From contig CAMCUJ010000022.1 of the NCBI GenBank assembly GCA_945878965.1, forward strand, positions 1-11,346: a stretch of 11,346 nucleotides of DNA. Direction: 5' to 3'. This document shows positions 1 through 8,489 of this stretch, in pieces; the first letter of the stretch is position 1; each line of letters starts with the position of its first letter. The position numbers and the translations under genes are program-made. This DNA comes from an uncultured Clostridia bacterium (GTDB taxonomy: Bacteria > Bacillota > Clostridia > Monoglobales > Monoglobaceae). The notes under the pieces were generated by a model. That model was not told where the DNA came from, did not search any database, and was given only the letters and a program-made list of their open reading frames with translations.

Positions 1-58
1 TTCAACCATCTTAATTCCATTATATTTTTGACCCCCACTATTGACAAAGAGCCAATAT

Positions 59-94
59 TAAAACACTCAGATTCGGTTTACCGAACCTGAGTGT
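59..94 (-). terminator. Intrinsic terminator after rpoC
   Basis: Read leftward, a 14-bp stem (arms 81-94 and 63-76, one G-U wobble) with a 4-nt TAAA loop starts 9 nt after the rpoC stop codon and runs into a short T tract (59-62). The T tract is short, so termination may be incomplete, but position and stem quality support the end of the rpoBC transcript here. Bases 1-58 beyond it hold nothing I can identify. Confidence 0.85.
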
Positions 95-103
95 AAATAT
101 TCA

Positions 104-3100
104 TTATTCTTCAATCATTACCGAATCTGCTTCTTCCACAGAAACATCTGTATTTTCAATGCCGTTATCCGCATCTTCCGCATTCTCATTATCTGAATCC
201 GAATTTACTTCCGATATTTCTACCTGTTCCTCAGTATCTTCAACTGTATCGTTTTTTGAAACAAGAGAAGCGTCATCTTCCTCCACGTCCTCACTGCCGA
301 TAGAATAAACATCTATTCCGCTGTACTGAGCCATACCTGTTCCGGCAGGAACAAGTTTACCGATAATAACATTTTCCTTAAGACCTACAAGCGGGTCAAT
401 TTTACCCTTGATAGCCGCCTCGGTAAGAACTCTTGTTGTTTCCTGGAACGATGCCGCAGATAGGAACGAATCGGTTGCAAGCGCCGCCTTGGTAATACCC
501 ATAAGCACTTCAGATGTTTCAGCCGGCTCAAGTCCCTGCTCTTCCATCTGCTTGTTTACATCCTCAACCTCGTATCTGTCAACAAGTGAACCTGTAAGGA
601 AGTTTGTATCTCCCGAATTCTCTATTTTAACCTTACGCATCATCTGTCTTACAATAACTTCAATATGCTTATCGTTAATATCAACACCCTGAAGTCTGTA
701 AACACGCTGAACTTCTTGAATAAGGTAATTCTGAACAGCAGTGTAATCCTTAATCGCAAGGATATCATGAGGATTTACAGAACCCTCTGTAAGCTCATCA
801 CCGGCTTCAATAATCTGTTCATCACGAACCTTAATACGTGAACCGTAAGGAATAAGGTAAACTGCACTGTCACCTGTTTCGTCATTAAGAACAGTAATTT
901 CACGTTTCTTCTTGCTCTCGCTTATCTTAACACGTCCGCCAATCTCCGCAAGAATTGCAAGTCCCTTTGGTTTACGTGCCTCAAACAACTCCTCAACACG
1001 AGGAAGACCCTGTGTAATATCGTCACCCGCAACACCGCCGGCGTGGAATGTACGCATTGTAAGCTGTGTACCCGGCTCACCGATTGACTGAGCCGCTATA
1101 ATTCCGACTGCTTCACCTACATTTACAATCTCACCGCTTGCAAGGTTCTGACCGTAACACTTAGAGCATACTCCAACCTTTGAACGGCACTTAAGTACAG
1201 AACGTATCTTAACCTTCTTAATTCCGGCCTTAACTATTGCATTTGCAGTATCTCTGTCTATAAGTTCACCGTCTTTTATAATTACTTCATTAGTTTCCGG
1301 ATTGATAACATCACCGATTACAGCTCTGCCTTCAAGTCTGTCTGCAAGAGGTTCTATCATCTCATTTCCGTCCATAATGTCTGTTACATATATACCATCG
1401 TCAGTTCCACAGTCAGTTTCACGAACAATAACCTCCTGGCTGACATCAACCAAACGTCTTGTAAGGTAACCTGAATCGGCTGTTCTAAGAGCGGTATCTG
1501 TAAGACCTTTTCTTGCACCGTGAGTTGAAATGAAGTACTCAAGTACCGTAAGACCCTCACGGAAGTTAGCACGAATAGGGATTTCGATTGTCTTACCTGA
1601 TGTGTTAGCCATAAGTCCACGCATCGCAGCAAGCTGTCTGATCTGATTTACGCTACCTCTCGCTCCCGAATTAGCCATCATAAATATCGGATTAAGCTCA
1701 TCAAGGTTATCCATAAGTGCCTTTGTAACCTTGTTTGAAGTTTCGCTCCAAATATTGATTACCTTCATATATCTCTCTTCATCGGTAAGAAGTCCTCGTC
1801 TAAAGTTCTTTGTTACAACCTCAATCTCTTTTTCAGCCTCTTCAAGGAACTGTTTCTTTTCTTCCGGAATTTCCATATCCGCTACACCAACAGTAATAGC
1901 ACCACGTGTAGAATACTTAAATCCCATAGCCTTAAGGTCATCAAGAAGAGTTGCGGTCTCCGTAATTCCGTGTACCTTAATGCTGTTATCTATAATCTTT
2001 CCAAGCATCTTTTTATCAACCTTGAACATAATCTCAAAGTCAAGAAGCTTTTCCGGATCGGTTCTGTCAACAAAACCTAAATCCTGAGGAATCTTTTCAT
2101 TGAATATTATACGTCCAACCGTTGCGTCAACAATCTTGGAATGCATAACTCCGTCAATTTCCTTATCAACCTTAACCTTTATAGGTGCGTGAAGACCGAC
2201 AGCACCGTTAGCATATGCAAGGGTCGCCTCATCAACCGAACCGAATATCTTGCCTGTACCAATCTCACCGTCAATCTCAATTGTAAGATAGTAGCTTCCA
2301 AGCACCATATCCTGTGTAGGAACGGTTACCGGCTTACCATCTTGAGGCTTAAGAAGGTTATTAGCTGAAAGCATAAGGAATCTCGCCTCAGCCTGTGCCT
2401 CAGCCGAAAGCGGCAAATGCACCGCCATCTGGTCACCGTCAAAGTCGGCATTGTAAGCTGTACATACAAGCGGATGAAGCTTAAGCGCCTTACCCTCAAC
2501 AAGCACCGGCTCAAATGCCTGAATACCAAGTCTGTGAAGTGTAGGAGCACGGTTAAGAAGCACCGGATGCTCGGAAATAACTTCTTCAAGCACATCCCAA
2601 ACCTCAGGACGAACTCTTTCAACCATTCTCTTAGCTGATTTAATATTATGTGCAAGTCCGCTCTTTACAAGTTTCTTCATAACAAAAGGCTTAAATAATT
2701 CAAGCGCCATCTTCTTAGGAAGTCCGCACTGATATATCTTAAGCTCAGGACCTACAACGATAACCGAACGTCCCGAATAGTCAACACGCTTACCGAGAAG
2801 GTTCTGACGGAAACGTCCCTGTTTACCCTTAAGCATATCAGAAAGCGACTTAAGTGCTCTGTTGCCGGGACCTGTAACCGGTCTGCCTCGTCTGCCGTTG
2901 TCAATAAGTGCATCAACTGCCTCCTGAAGCATTCTCTTTTCGTTTCTTACTATAATCTCAGGTGCTCCCAAATCAAGAAGCTTCTTTAAACGATTATTTC
3001 TGTTTATTACTCGTCTGTATAAATCATTAAGGTCAGATGTGGCAAATCTGCCGCCGTCAAGCTGAACCATAGGTCTTATGTCAGGCGGAATTACAGGTAT

Positions 3101-3790
3101 AACCGTAAGTATCATCCATTCAGGCTTATTTCCCGACTGTCTGAATGCATCTACAACCTCAAGACGTCTTGCGGTTCTGATTTTCTTCTGACCCTTAGCA
3201 CCGCTAAGGTCTGCTGTAAGCTCCTCATAAAGCTGATCAAGATCTATGCGCTGAAGCATCTCAAGTATAGCCTCGGCACCCATTCCTGCCTTGAATGTGT
3301 CACCGTACTTTTCCTTTGCCTCTCTGTATTCCTTTTCACTTAGTATCTGATTTTTCATAAACCCTGTAGCACCCGGGTCTATTACAATGTATGCCGCAAA
3401 ATAAAGAACCTTCTCAAGGAGTCTTGGGGACATATCAAGAATTAAACCCATTCGGCTCGGTATCCCCTTAAAGTACCATATATGCGATACAGGAACCGCA
3501 AGCTCTATATGACCCATTCTTTCACGTCTTACCTTAGAACGTGTAACCTCAACTCCGCACTTATCGCAGACTACACCCTTATATCTTACACGCTTGTATT
3601 TTCCGCAGTAACATTCCCAGTCCTTCTGAGGACCAAAAATTCGCTCGCAGAATAAGCCATCTCTTTCAGGCTTAAGGGTTCTGTAGTTTATTGTTTCCGG
3701 TTTTTTAACCTCGCCGTAAGACCATTCGCGGATTTTTTCCGGTGAAGCCAAGCCTATCTGCATAGCTTCAAAATTTTGATATTCACTCAT
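104..3790 (-). CDS. rpoC: DNA-directed RNA polymerase subunit beta'
   Basis: Largest subunit of RNA polymerase, carrying the catalytic magnesium site and the DNA clamp. As called it is 1228 aa, normal for a Firmicutes RpoC and without a large lineage insertion. Visible motifs are: the N-terminal zinc ribbon C60/C62/C75/C78; the active-site NADFDGD at 447-453 with D449, D451 and D453 as metal ligands; the bridge-helix/trigger-loop region with [20 protein letters not shown]; and the second zinc site C794/C868/C875/C878. The last ~60 residues form an acidic, low-complexity tail. I chose ATG at 3790 ([10 protein letters not shown]), which matches the usual RpoC N-terminus. A GTG at 3799 is the only longer option, since an in-frame TGA lies just before it. 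Neither start has a strong Shine-Dalgarno sequence, which is odd for so important a gene. It lies downstream of rpoB in the same unit after a 265-nt spacer. Confidence 0.99.
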   Translation of the reverse strand: MSEYQNFEAMQIGLASPEKIREWSYGEVKKPETINYRTLKPERDGLFCERIFGPQKDWECYCGKYKRVRYKGVVCDKCGVEVTRSKVRRERMGHIELAVPVSHIWYFKGIPSRMGLILDMSPRLLEKVLYFAAYIVIDPGATGFMKNQILSEKEYREAKEKYGDTFKAGMGAEAILEMLQRIDLDQLYEELTADLSGAKGQKKIRTARRLEVVDAFRQSGNKPEWMILTVIPVIPPDIRPMVQLDGGRFATSDLNDLYRRVINRNNRLKKLLDLGAPEIIVRNEKRMLQEAVDALIDNGRRGRPVTGPGNRALKSLSDMLKGKQGRFRQNLLGKRVDYSGRSVIVVGPELKIYQCGLPKKMALELFKPFVMKKLVKSGLAHNIKSAKRMVERVRPEVWDVLEEVISEHPVLLNRAPTLHRLGIQAFEPVLVEGKALKLHPLVCTAYNADFDGDQMAVHLPLSAEAQAEARFLMLSANNLLKPQDGKPVTVPTQDMVLGSYYLTIEIDGEIGTGKIFGSVDEATLAYANGAVGLHAPIKVKVDKEIDGVMHSKIVDATVGRIIFNEKIPQDLGFVDRTDPEKLLDFEIMFKVDKKMLGKIIDNSIKVHGITETATLLDDLKAMGFKYSTRGAITVGVADMEIPEEKKQFLEEAEKEIEVVTKNFRRGLLTDEERYMKVINIWSETSNKVTKALMDNLDELNPIFMMANSGARGSVNQIRQLAAMRGLMANTSGKTIEIPIRANFREGLTVLEYFISTHGARKGLTDTALRTADSGYLTRRLVDVSQEVIVRETDCGTDDGIYVTDIMDGNEMIEPLADRLEGRAVIGDVINPETNEVIIKDGELIDRDTANAIVKAGIKKVKIRSVLKCRSKVGVCSKCYGQNLASGEIVNVGEAVGIIAAQSIGEPGTQLTMRTFHAGGVAGDDITQGLPRVEELFEARKPKGLAILAEIGGRVKISESKKKREITVLNDETGDSAVYLIPYGSRIKVRDEQIIEAGDELTEGSVNPHDILAIKDYTAVQNYLIQEVQRVYRLQGVDINDKHIEVIVRQMMRKVKIENSGDTNFLTGSLVDRYEVEDVNKQMEEQGLEPAETSEVLMGITKAALATDSFLSAASFQETTRVLTEAAIKGKIDPLVGLKENVIIGKLVPAGTGMAQYSGIDVYSIGSEDVEEDDASLVSKNDTVEDTEEQVEISEVNSDSDNENAEDADNGIENTDVSVEEADSVMIEE

Positions 3791-3799
3791 AACGAACAC

Positions 3800-3836
3800 T
3801 CAACTTTCTGCCCACAAATTCAATTCTGCCCTACAA
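3800..3836 (-). repeat. Two-copy imperfect direct repeat before rpoC
   Basis: Two adjacent units, 3800-3817 and 3820-3836, share the leftward consensus TTGT(A)GGGCAGAA(AG)TTGA. They differ only by a one-base and a two-base indel. They end about 9 nt before the rpoC ATG, in the place where its ribosome site should be. Their function is unknown; they may be a duplicated protein- or ribosome-contact sequence or a chance tandem duplication. Confidence 0.5.
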
Positions 3837-3876
3837 TATCAATTATGCCAATCGTAAAACCGACACTAAAACCCCT

Positions 3877-3966
3877 TTAATATAGCTCGCTGTGAGCATC
3901 TTCGCTATACTTATGTACATTAACAGCTGCACAGAGTTTTAAGATTCTTGCAAAAGCAACTATCAT
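3877..3966 (-). CDS. Possible 29-aa small protein in rpoB-rpoC spacer
   Basis: An ATG-to-TAA ORF of 29 codons sits between rpoB and rpoC on the same strand. It begins MIVAFARILKLC, a short hydrophobic/cationic stretch, and ends in the hydrophilic HKYSEDAHSELY. The single Cys is residue 12. The translation looks protein-like, with an amphipathic N-terminal half and a polar C-terminal half, and codon use resembles the flanking genes. The only ribosome-site-like sequence is GGAGGG (3981-3986), 14 nt before the ATG, longer than usual, and most of it lies in the 3982-4004 hairpin. The gap contains a small TTGA/TCAA inverted repeat (3967-3978) that could shorten the effective distance. I do not recognise a family. 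It may be a real co-transcribed small protein, a leader peptide for rpoC, or a chance ORF in a structured RNA. Confidence 0.4.
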   Translation of the reverse strand: MIVAFARILKLCAAVNVHKYSEDAHSELY

Positions 3967-3981
3967 TTGAAAAATCAAGTC

Positions 3982-4004
3982 CCTCCGCCGCATTGCGGCG
4001 GAAG
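3982..4004 (-). promoter_or_regulatory. GC-rich hairpin sequestering a GGAGG motif
   Basis: Leftward, CTTCCGCCGC pairs with GCGGCGGAGG over 10 bp (one U-G wobble) across a 3-nt AAT loop, far more stable than anything else in this AT-rich spacer. The 3' arm contains the only Shine-Dalgarno-like sequence ahead of the 29-codon ORF. There is a T-rich stretch (ATTTTTC) 8 nt past the stem, too far for a standard terminator, so partial attenuation between rpoB and rpoC is only a possibility. An RNase processing site is another reading. Confidence 0.6.
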
Positions 4005-4005
4005 T

Positions 4006-4053
4006 ATCTCAATTTAATTATCTGAGATTCAATATATCAATCTTATATTGAAT
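4006..4053 (-). repeat. AT-rich inverted repeats after rpoB stop
   Basis: A perfect 10-bp inverted repeat (arms 4027-4036 and 4044-4053, 7-nt loop) begins 2 nt after the rpoB stop codon. A second 6-bp repeat, ATCTCA/TGAGAT (4006-4011 and 4023-4028), overlaps its distal arm by 2 nt, so the full stems cannot both form. No T tract follows either, so I do not call a terminator. They may stabilise the rpoB 3' end or mark processing. Confidence 0.55.
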
Positions 4054-4055
4054 TA

Positions 4056-7000
4056 TTAATAATCATATTCGTCATCATTATCGTCGTCAATACTGTCCTC
4101 AGCCTCAGCAATATCATGGATAGACTCCATCTCAGGCTCCTCATCAAACAACATATCATCTGACTCTTCATCATCAAAACCAAAGATGTCGTCATCTTCG
4201 ATTTCATCATCTTCTCTGTCTTCAGCTATAAGCTCATCGTCTTCATCATCGTCAGGAGCAAGATTAAATAAATCCTTATCATCATCTCCGTCATCGCTGT
4301 CACGCTCATTGCCTGAAATATTTACCGATAAATCTCCCGGTTCGTCTTCCATCTCCTTAAGGATAACTTCATTTCCGTTTCCATCAAGAACCTTAACATC
4401 AAGAGCCAAACTCTGAAGCTCCTTAATAAGAACCTTAAATGACTCCGGAACGCCCGGCTTTGGAACATTCTCGCCCTTAACAATAGACTCATAGGTCTTA
4501 ACACGTCCTACAACGTCATCAGACTTAACAGTAAGAATTTCCTGTAGCGTATAAGCCGCACCATAAGCCTCAAGTGCCCAAACTTCCATCTCTCCGAATC
4601 TCTGTCCGCCAAACTGTGCTTTACCGCCAAGAGGCTGCTGAGTTACAAGCGAGTAAGGACCTGTTGAACGTGCGTGAATCTTATCGTCAACCAAGTGAGC
4701 AAGCTTAAGCATATGCATATAACCAACGGTTACACGGTTGTCAAACGGCTCTCCCGTTCTTCCGTCATAAAGTACAGTCTTACCATCTCTGTCATAGCCG
4801 GCTTTTTCAAGCGCATTCATAATATCTTCCTCGTTTGCACCGTCAAATACCGGAGTTGCAACCTTCCAGCCAAGCTTCTTTGCAGCATAGCCAAGATGCA
4901 CCTCAAGCACCTGTCCGATATTCATACGTGAAGGAACGCCCAGAGGGTTAAGAACTATCTGAAGCGGTGTTCCGTCCGGTAAGAACGGCATATCCTCCTC
5001 AGGAAGTATTCTTGAAATGACACCCTTATTTCCGTGACGACCTGCCATCTTATCTCCGACAGAAATCTTTCTCTTCTGTGCAATATAACAGCGTACTATC
5101 TGATTTACTCCCGGCGGAAGCTCATCTCCGTTCGCTCTTGTAAATACTTTAACATCAACAATAATTCCATACTCACCGTGCGGAACTCTAAGCGATGTAT
5201 CTCTTACCTCTCTCGCCTTTTCACCGAAAATTGCTCTTAACAATCTCTCTTCGGCTGTAAGCTCGGTTTCACCCTTTGGAGTAACCTTACCTACAAGAAT
5301 ATCTCCGGCACTTACCTCTGCACCGATTCTGATAATTCCTCGATCGTCAAGATCACGAAGTGCGTCCTCACCAACATTCGGAATATCTCTTGTGATTTCC
5401 TCAGGTCCAAGCTTTGTATCTCTTGCTTCAATTTCGTACTCTTCTATATGAATGGATGTAAGAATATCTTCCTTAACAAGCTTTTCATTAATAAGCATAG
5501 CATCCTCATAGTTATAACCCTCCCATGTCATAAAGCCTATAAGAATGTTACGTCCAAGTCCGATTTCTCCGTCCTTTGTAGATGGTCCGTCAGCGATTAT
5601 ATCGTCCTTTTCAACTCTCTCGCCCTTGCGGACAATCGGACGCTGATTTATACACATACCCTGGTTTGAACGGCTGAATTTAATAAGCTTATACTTATCA
5701 ACTGTTCCGCCGTCGGTTTTAATGTATATTTCATTGGCAGAAACCTTTTCAACCACTCCGCTGTGCTTTGCAAGGACACAAACACCTGAATCCTTAGCCG
5801 CCTTGTATTCCATACCCGTACCAATAATCGGTGACTCCGGAACAAGAAGCGGAACCGCCTGACGCTGCATATTAGAACCCATAAGAGCACGGTTAGCATC
5901 ATCATTTTCAAGGAACGGTATCATAGCTGTAGCAATTGAAGTAACCTGTCTCGGCGATACATCCATATAATCTACATGGTGTGCATCAAGCTCAAGGAAT
6001 TCATCCTTATGTCGTGTTACAACCTTCTTTGAAACAAACTTGTTGTTTTCGTCAAGAGGCTCATTAGCCTGAGCTACATAGTAATCATCCTCTGTATCTG
6101 CCGTCATATATTCAATCTCATCCGTAACAGTACCGGTTTCCTTATCAACCTTTCTGTACGGAGTTTCGATAAATCCGTATTCATTAACCTTCGCAAAACC
6201 GCTTAGTGAGTTTATAAGACCGATGTTTGGTCCTTCAGGAGTTTCTATAGGACACATACGGCCGTAATGCGAATGGTGAACGTCACGAACCTCATAGCCG
6301 GCTCTTTCTCTTGAAAGACCGCCCGGTCCTAAGGCGCTTAGACGTCTTTTGTGCGTAAGCTCTGCAAGAGGGTTAATCTGATCCATAAACTGCGAAAGCT
6401 GTGATGAACCGAAGAACTCCTTAACCGCAGAGGTTACGGGTCTTATATTTATAAGTGACTGAGGAGTAATTCCCTCAAGATCCTGAGTTGTCATTCTTTC
6501 TCTTACAACTCTCTCCATTCTTGAAAGACCTATTCTGAACTGATTCTGTAAAAGCTCTCCTACAGAACGAAGTCTGCGGTTTCCAAGATGGTCGATATCA
6601 TCTACCTTTCCGACTCCGCCGGCAAGGTTGCCCATATATGAAATCGAGGCTATGATATCATCTATTAATATATGACGAGGGATAAGCTCGTCTTTTCTTT
6701 CCTTTAGTTCTTCCTTAAATTCATCGGAATTTACGTCCGGATACTTTTCCATAATTTCCTTAAGGACAACGTATCTGACCTTTTCGTTAATTCCGTAATC
6801 ACGAGGCTCATAGTCAACGTAATTCTTAAGGTCAACCATTCCGTTTGAAATAACCTTAGTTGTCTTTCCCTCGTCAACTCTTAAAACAATAGAGTTTACC
6901 GCAAGTCTTTCAAGCTCTGCCGCAATATCTGCGGTAATCTTCATTCCTTCTTCAACAACTATCTCGCCCGTTTCAGGGTTTGCAATAGTTTCATCGGAAA

Positions 7001-7871
7001 TCTGACCTACAATTCTTGCGGAAAGCTTAAGCTTCTTATTAAACTTATATCTTCCGACTCTTGCAAGGTCATAACGCTTAGGGTCAAAGAAAAGACCTGT
7101 TAAAAGTGCATCGGCACTGTCGACCGTCGGAGGCTCACCCGGACGAAGTCTTCTGTAAACCTCTAAAAGTCCGTCCTCTCTTGACTTTGTGCCATCCTTT
7201 TCTATTGTCTTAAGAAGTCTTTCGTCCTCGCCGAAAAGCTCCTTAATTTCAGCATCGGTTCCTATTCCAAGTGCTCTTATAAGAACGGTTACAGGCATTT
7301 TTCTTGTCCTGTCAACACGAACATGGAATATATCGTTACTGTCGGTTTCATATTCAAGCCATGCACCACGGTTTGGAATTACCTGTGATGAAAAAAGCTT
7401 TTTTCCTATTTTATCGAACTCCTGTGAGTAGTAAACGCTTGGGGCTCTTACAAGCTGGCTTACGATAACACGCTCAGCACCGTTTATAACAAAGGTTCCC
7501 GACGGAGTCATAAGCGGAAAATCGCCCATAAAGATTTCCTGTTCCTTAACCTCGCCTGTTTCCTTGTTAATTAAACGCACCTTCGCACGCAGCGGTGCCG
7601 CATATGTAGCGTCCCTCTCCTTACATTCCTCTATATCGTACTTTGGATTATCATAATCTATCTTGTGATCAACAAACTCCAGAATCAGATTACCTGTATA
7701 ATCCGTAATGGGTGATACGTCGTGAAAGACCTCTGTTAGTCCCTCGGACAAAAACCATTCGTATGAGTTTTTCTGAATTTCAATCAGATTAGGCATATCA
7801 ATAACTTCACGAATTTTGCCGTAACTCATTCGCTCGTTCTTTCCGAGTTTTACCGGATGCGGATGTACCAT
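4056..7871 (-). CDS. rpoB: DNA-directed RNA polymerase subunit beta
   Basis: Second catalytic subunit of RNA polymerase, forming one side of the DNA/RNA cleft and the rifampicin pocket. As called it is 1271 aa. The rifampicin region runs about 488-515 (starting [11 protein letters not shown]). D497, H507 and S512, equivalent to E. coli D516, H526 and S531, are all the sensitive-type residue, so no common resistance mutation is seen there. The invariant block after it ([18 protein letters not shown], then [18 protein letters not shown]) and the C-terminal [24 protein letters not shown] clamp motif are intact. The last ~95 residues are a strongly acidic Asp/Glu tail. ATG 7871 is chosen because AGAGGTG (7881-7887) lies 9 nt upstream. 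A GTG at 7883 falls inside that ribosome site and is rejected. It is transcribed with rpoC from the 8279-8307 promoter, and no rplL precedes it. Confidence 0.99.
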   Translation of the reverse strand: MVHPHPVKLGKNERMSYGKIREVIDMPNLIEIQKNSYEWFLSEGLTEVFHDVSPITDYTGNLILEFVDHKIDYDNPKYDIEECKERDATYAAPLRAKVRLINKETGEVKEQEIFMGDFPLMTPSGTFVINGAERVIVSQLVRAPSVYYSQEFDKIGKKLFSSQVIPNRGAWLEYETDSNDIFHVRVDRTRKMPVTVLIRALGIGTDAEIKELFGEDERLLKTIEKDGTKSREDGLLEVYRRLRPGEPPTVDSADALLTGLFFDPKRYDLARVGRYKFNKKLKLSARIVGQISDETIANPETGEIVVEEGMKITADIAAELERLAVNSIVLRVDEGKTTKVISNGMVDLKNYVDYEPRDYGINEKVRYVVLKEIMEKYPDVNSDEFKEELKERKDELIPRHILIDDIIASISYMGNLAGGVGKVDDIDHLGNRRLRSVGELLQNQFRIGLSRMERVVRERMTTQDLEGITPQSLINIRPVTSAVKEFFGSSQLSQFMDQINPLAELTHKRRLSALGPGGLSRERAGYEVRDVHHSHYGRMCPIETPEGPNIGLINSLSGFAKVNEYGFIETPYRKVDKETGTVTDEIEYMTADTEDDYYVAQANEPLDENNKFVSKKVVTRHKDEFLELDAHHVDYMDVSPRQVTSIATAMIPFLENDDANRALMGSNMQRQAVPLLVPESPIIGTGMEYKAAKDSGVCVLAKHSGVVEKVSANEIYIKTDGGTVDKYKLIKFSRSNQGMCINQRPIVRKGERVEKDDIIADGPSTKDGEIGLGRNILIGFMTWEGYNYEDAMLINEKLVKEDILTSIHIEEYEIEARDTKLGPEEITRDIPNVGEDALRDLDDRGIIRIGAEVSAGDILVGKVTPKGETELTAEERLLRAIFGEKAREVRDTSLRVPHGEYGIIVDVKVFTRANGDELPPGVNQIVRCYIAQKRKISVGDKMAGRHGNKGVISRILPEEDMPFLPDGTPLQIVLNPLGVPSRMNIGQVLEVHLGYAAKKLGWKVATPVFDGANEEDIMNALEKAGYDRDGKTVLYDGRTGEPFDNRVTVGYMHMLKLAHLVDDKIHARSTGPYSLVTQQPLGGKAQFGGQRFGEMEVWALEAYGAAYTLQEILTVKSDDVVGRVKTYESIVKGENVPKPGVPESFKVLIKELQSLALDVKVLDGNGNEVILKEMEDEPGDLSVNISGNERDSDDGDDDKDLFNLAPDDDEDDELIAEDREDDEIEDDDIFGFDDEESDDMLFDEEPEMESIHDIAEAEDSIDDDNDDEYDY

Positions 7872-8090
7872 AAAACTAATCACCTCTTGTAAAATTTTAT
7901 TTCAATGTAATGAAAGTGCCAACCTTGATGTTTTAACAATTCACCCGAATTTTAGAAAGCTAATGCTAAACCTAAAACGCCTTTTAAATATGCGAAATAT
8001 ATCTGTTTTTCAGCATTTTAAGACACTTTTACTGCGGTTTAGTCAAACCCTTTAAAACGCAAAACAAACAGACCTTTTCTCATTCAAATC

Positions 8091-8115
8091 TTAAGAAAAA
8101 GCTGCTGATTCTTAA
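8091..8115 (-). repeat. Hairpin in rpoB leader
   Basis: Perfect 7-bp stem TTAAGAA/TTCTTAA with an 11-nt loop, starting 7 nt after the stop codon of the five-codon ORF. That spacing is what one would expect if ribosome position on the ORF affected folding, but no T tract follows, so it is not a terminator by itself. Confidence 0.4.
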
Positions 8116-8121
8116 TTTTTA

Positions 8122-8139
8122 CTAAAATATTCTAACCAT
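8122..8139 (-). CDS. Possible five-codon leader peptide MVRIF
   Basis: ATG GTT AGA ATA TTT TAG in the rpoB leader is preceded by AGGTGA (8148-8153) at 8-nt spacing, a ribosome site about as good as that of rpoB itself. No product function can be expected at five residues. If translated it would act by placing a ribosome in the leader, just before the 8091-8115 hairpin. Short ORFs of this size occur by chance in AT-rich DNA, so the case rests only on the ribosome site and location. Confidence 0.3.
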   Translation of the reverse strand: MVRIF

Positions 8140-8167
8140 ATTTTAATTCACCTATACCTATATTCTG

Positions 8168-8194
8168 AAAACTTATTTAAAATTCATAAGTTTT
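8168..8194 (-). repeat. 9-bp hairpin in rpoB leader
   Basis: Leftward, AAAACTTAT and ATAAGTTTT form a perfect 9-bp stem around a 9-nt loop, roughly 80-105 nt from the predicted transcription start. The stem is AT-rich. The TTTT at its 3' end belongs to the stem, so it is unlikely to terminate transcription. It could stabilise the leader or bind a protein as DNA. Confidence 0.45.
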
Positions 8195-8278
8195 ATCGTA
8201 TAGAATTAATTATAAATAGTATTTCTTTAAGTGAATTTTCGCATAAACGCATAAAATAAGCACTATAAACAGATAATA

Positions 8279-8307
8279 ATTATATCATATATTTTATACG
8301 ATGTCAA
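8279..8307 (-). promoter_or_regulatory. Consensus sigma-A promoter for rpoBC
   Basis: A perfect -35 (TTGACA, 8302-8307), an exact 17-bp spacer and a perfect -10 (TATAAT, 8279-8284) with the extended TGA just upstream. An A-rich tract lies immediately upstream (about 8310-8330), as in UP elements. Transcription should start near 8272. This is about as strong as a sigma-A promoter can look, fitting an RNA polymerase operon with its own promoter. Confidence 0.93.
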
Positions 8308-8333
8308 TAGCTTTTTATAATTTTTTTTTGCAT

Positions 8334-8404
8334 AAAAAAAGGAACAATATATTAGACCGTAACCCTAACGCTAATATATTCTTCCATAGGAAATAACGTT
8401 CCTT
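8334..8404 (-). terminator. Branched intrinsic terminator after DUF2156 gene
   Basis: Main stem: arms 8371-8385 and 8341-8355 (AATATATTAG core, closed by GGAA/TTCC, one G-G mismatch) with a 15-nt loop, running directly into seven Ts (8334-8340). An outer pair, AAGGAAC (8398-8404) with GTTCCTT (8339-8345), and a small inner hairpin TTTCC-TAT-GGAAG can form a three-way arrangement that competes with the GGAA/TTCC part of the main stem. It separates the radical SAM/DUF2156 unit from the rpoB promoter about 30 bp further on. Confidence 0.88.
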
Positions 8405-8489
8405 GCTTCTGTTTCGCTTCCTTTACTTTTATATTGGTAAGCTAAGCTGAGCAAGAATATCTCGTTACGCCAACTGGCAGTCGGCGTGT
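8405..8489 (-). other. Structured 3' region between stop codon and terminator
   Basis: This stretch follows the DUF2156 stop codon. It opens with a 9-bp hairpin (8467-8487, one G-U wobble, 3-nt loop) not followed by Ts. An ATATTCTT segment (8453-8460) is exactly complementary to AAGAATAT in the 5' arm of the terminator (8376-8383). There are also repeated GAAGC and AGCTTAGC-like words. With the terminator it makes a ~155-nt structured unit. I do not recognise a known RNA family. Confidence 0.4.

Larger units (their letters stand above)
7872..8271 (-). promoter_or_regulatory. Long 5' leader of rpoB (~400 nt)
   Basis: Between the predicted transcription start (about 8272) and the rpoB ATG there are about 400 nt with no long ORF. 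Visible contents, in transcript order, are: a tandem 8-nt repeat (8241-8256); a 9-bp hairpin (8168-8194); a five-codon ORF (8122-8139); a 7-bp hairpin (8091-8115); a GGTTT/AAACC hairpin near 8036-8050; an ATGCT/AGCAT long-range pair; and the rpoB ribosome site. I recognise no known riboswitch, T-box or ribosomal-protein leader motif. The length suggests post-initiation control, but this is inference. Confidence 0.55.

Noticed and set aside
37..50. ACTATTGACAAAGA, identical over 14 nt to the -35 region of the tRNA-Thr promoter at 11222-11235
   Set aside because: No -10 hexamer is found at 16-18 bp (that position falls in the rpoC terminator), and no rightward gene follows. I regard it as chance or a fragment of a promoter with no function here.
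4006..4053. Possible promoter in the rpoB-rpoC spacer (TTGATA with a 17-bp spacer to TTAAAT)
   Set aside because: The -10 matches only 4 of 6 and lies in an inverted repeat; with a perfect promoter ahead of rpoB there is no need for it. I cannot exclude weak internal initiation.
4186..4416. Serine-rich rightward ORF opposite the rpoB tail
   Set aside because: The serine runs are the reverse complement of the GAT/GAA codons of the acidic RpoB tail.
6361..6425. Looked for rifampicin-resistance changes in RpoB
   Set aside because: The key positions D497, H507 and S512 carry the usual sensitive-type residues; Ile at 499 is a position that varies in Firmicutes.
8353..8386. 11-codon ORF (MEEYISVRVTV) inside the terminator after the DUF2156 gene
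   Set aside because: It coincides with the stem and loop of a strong terminator, its AAGGAA is poorly spaced, and the sequence is explained by pairing constraints.
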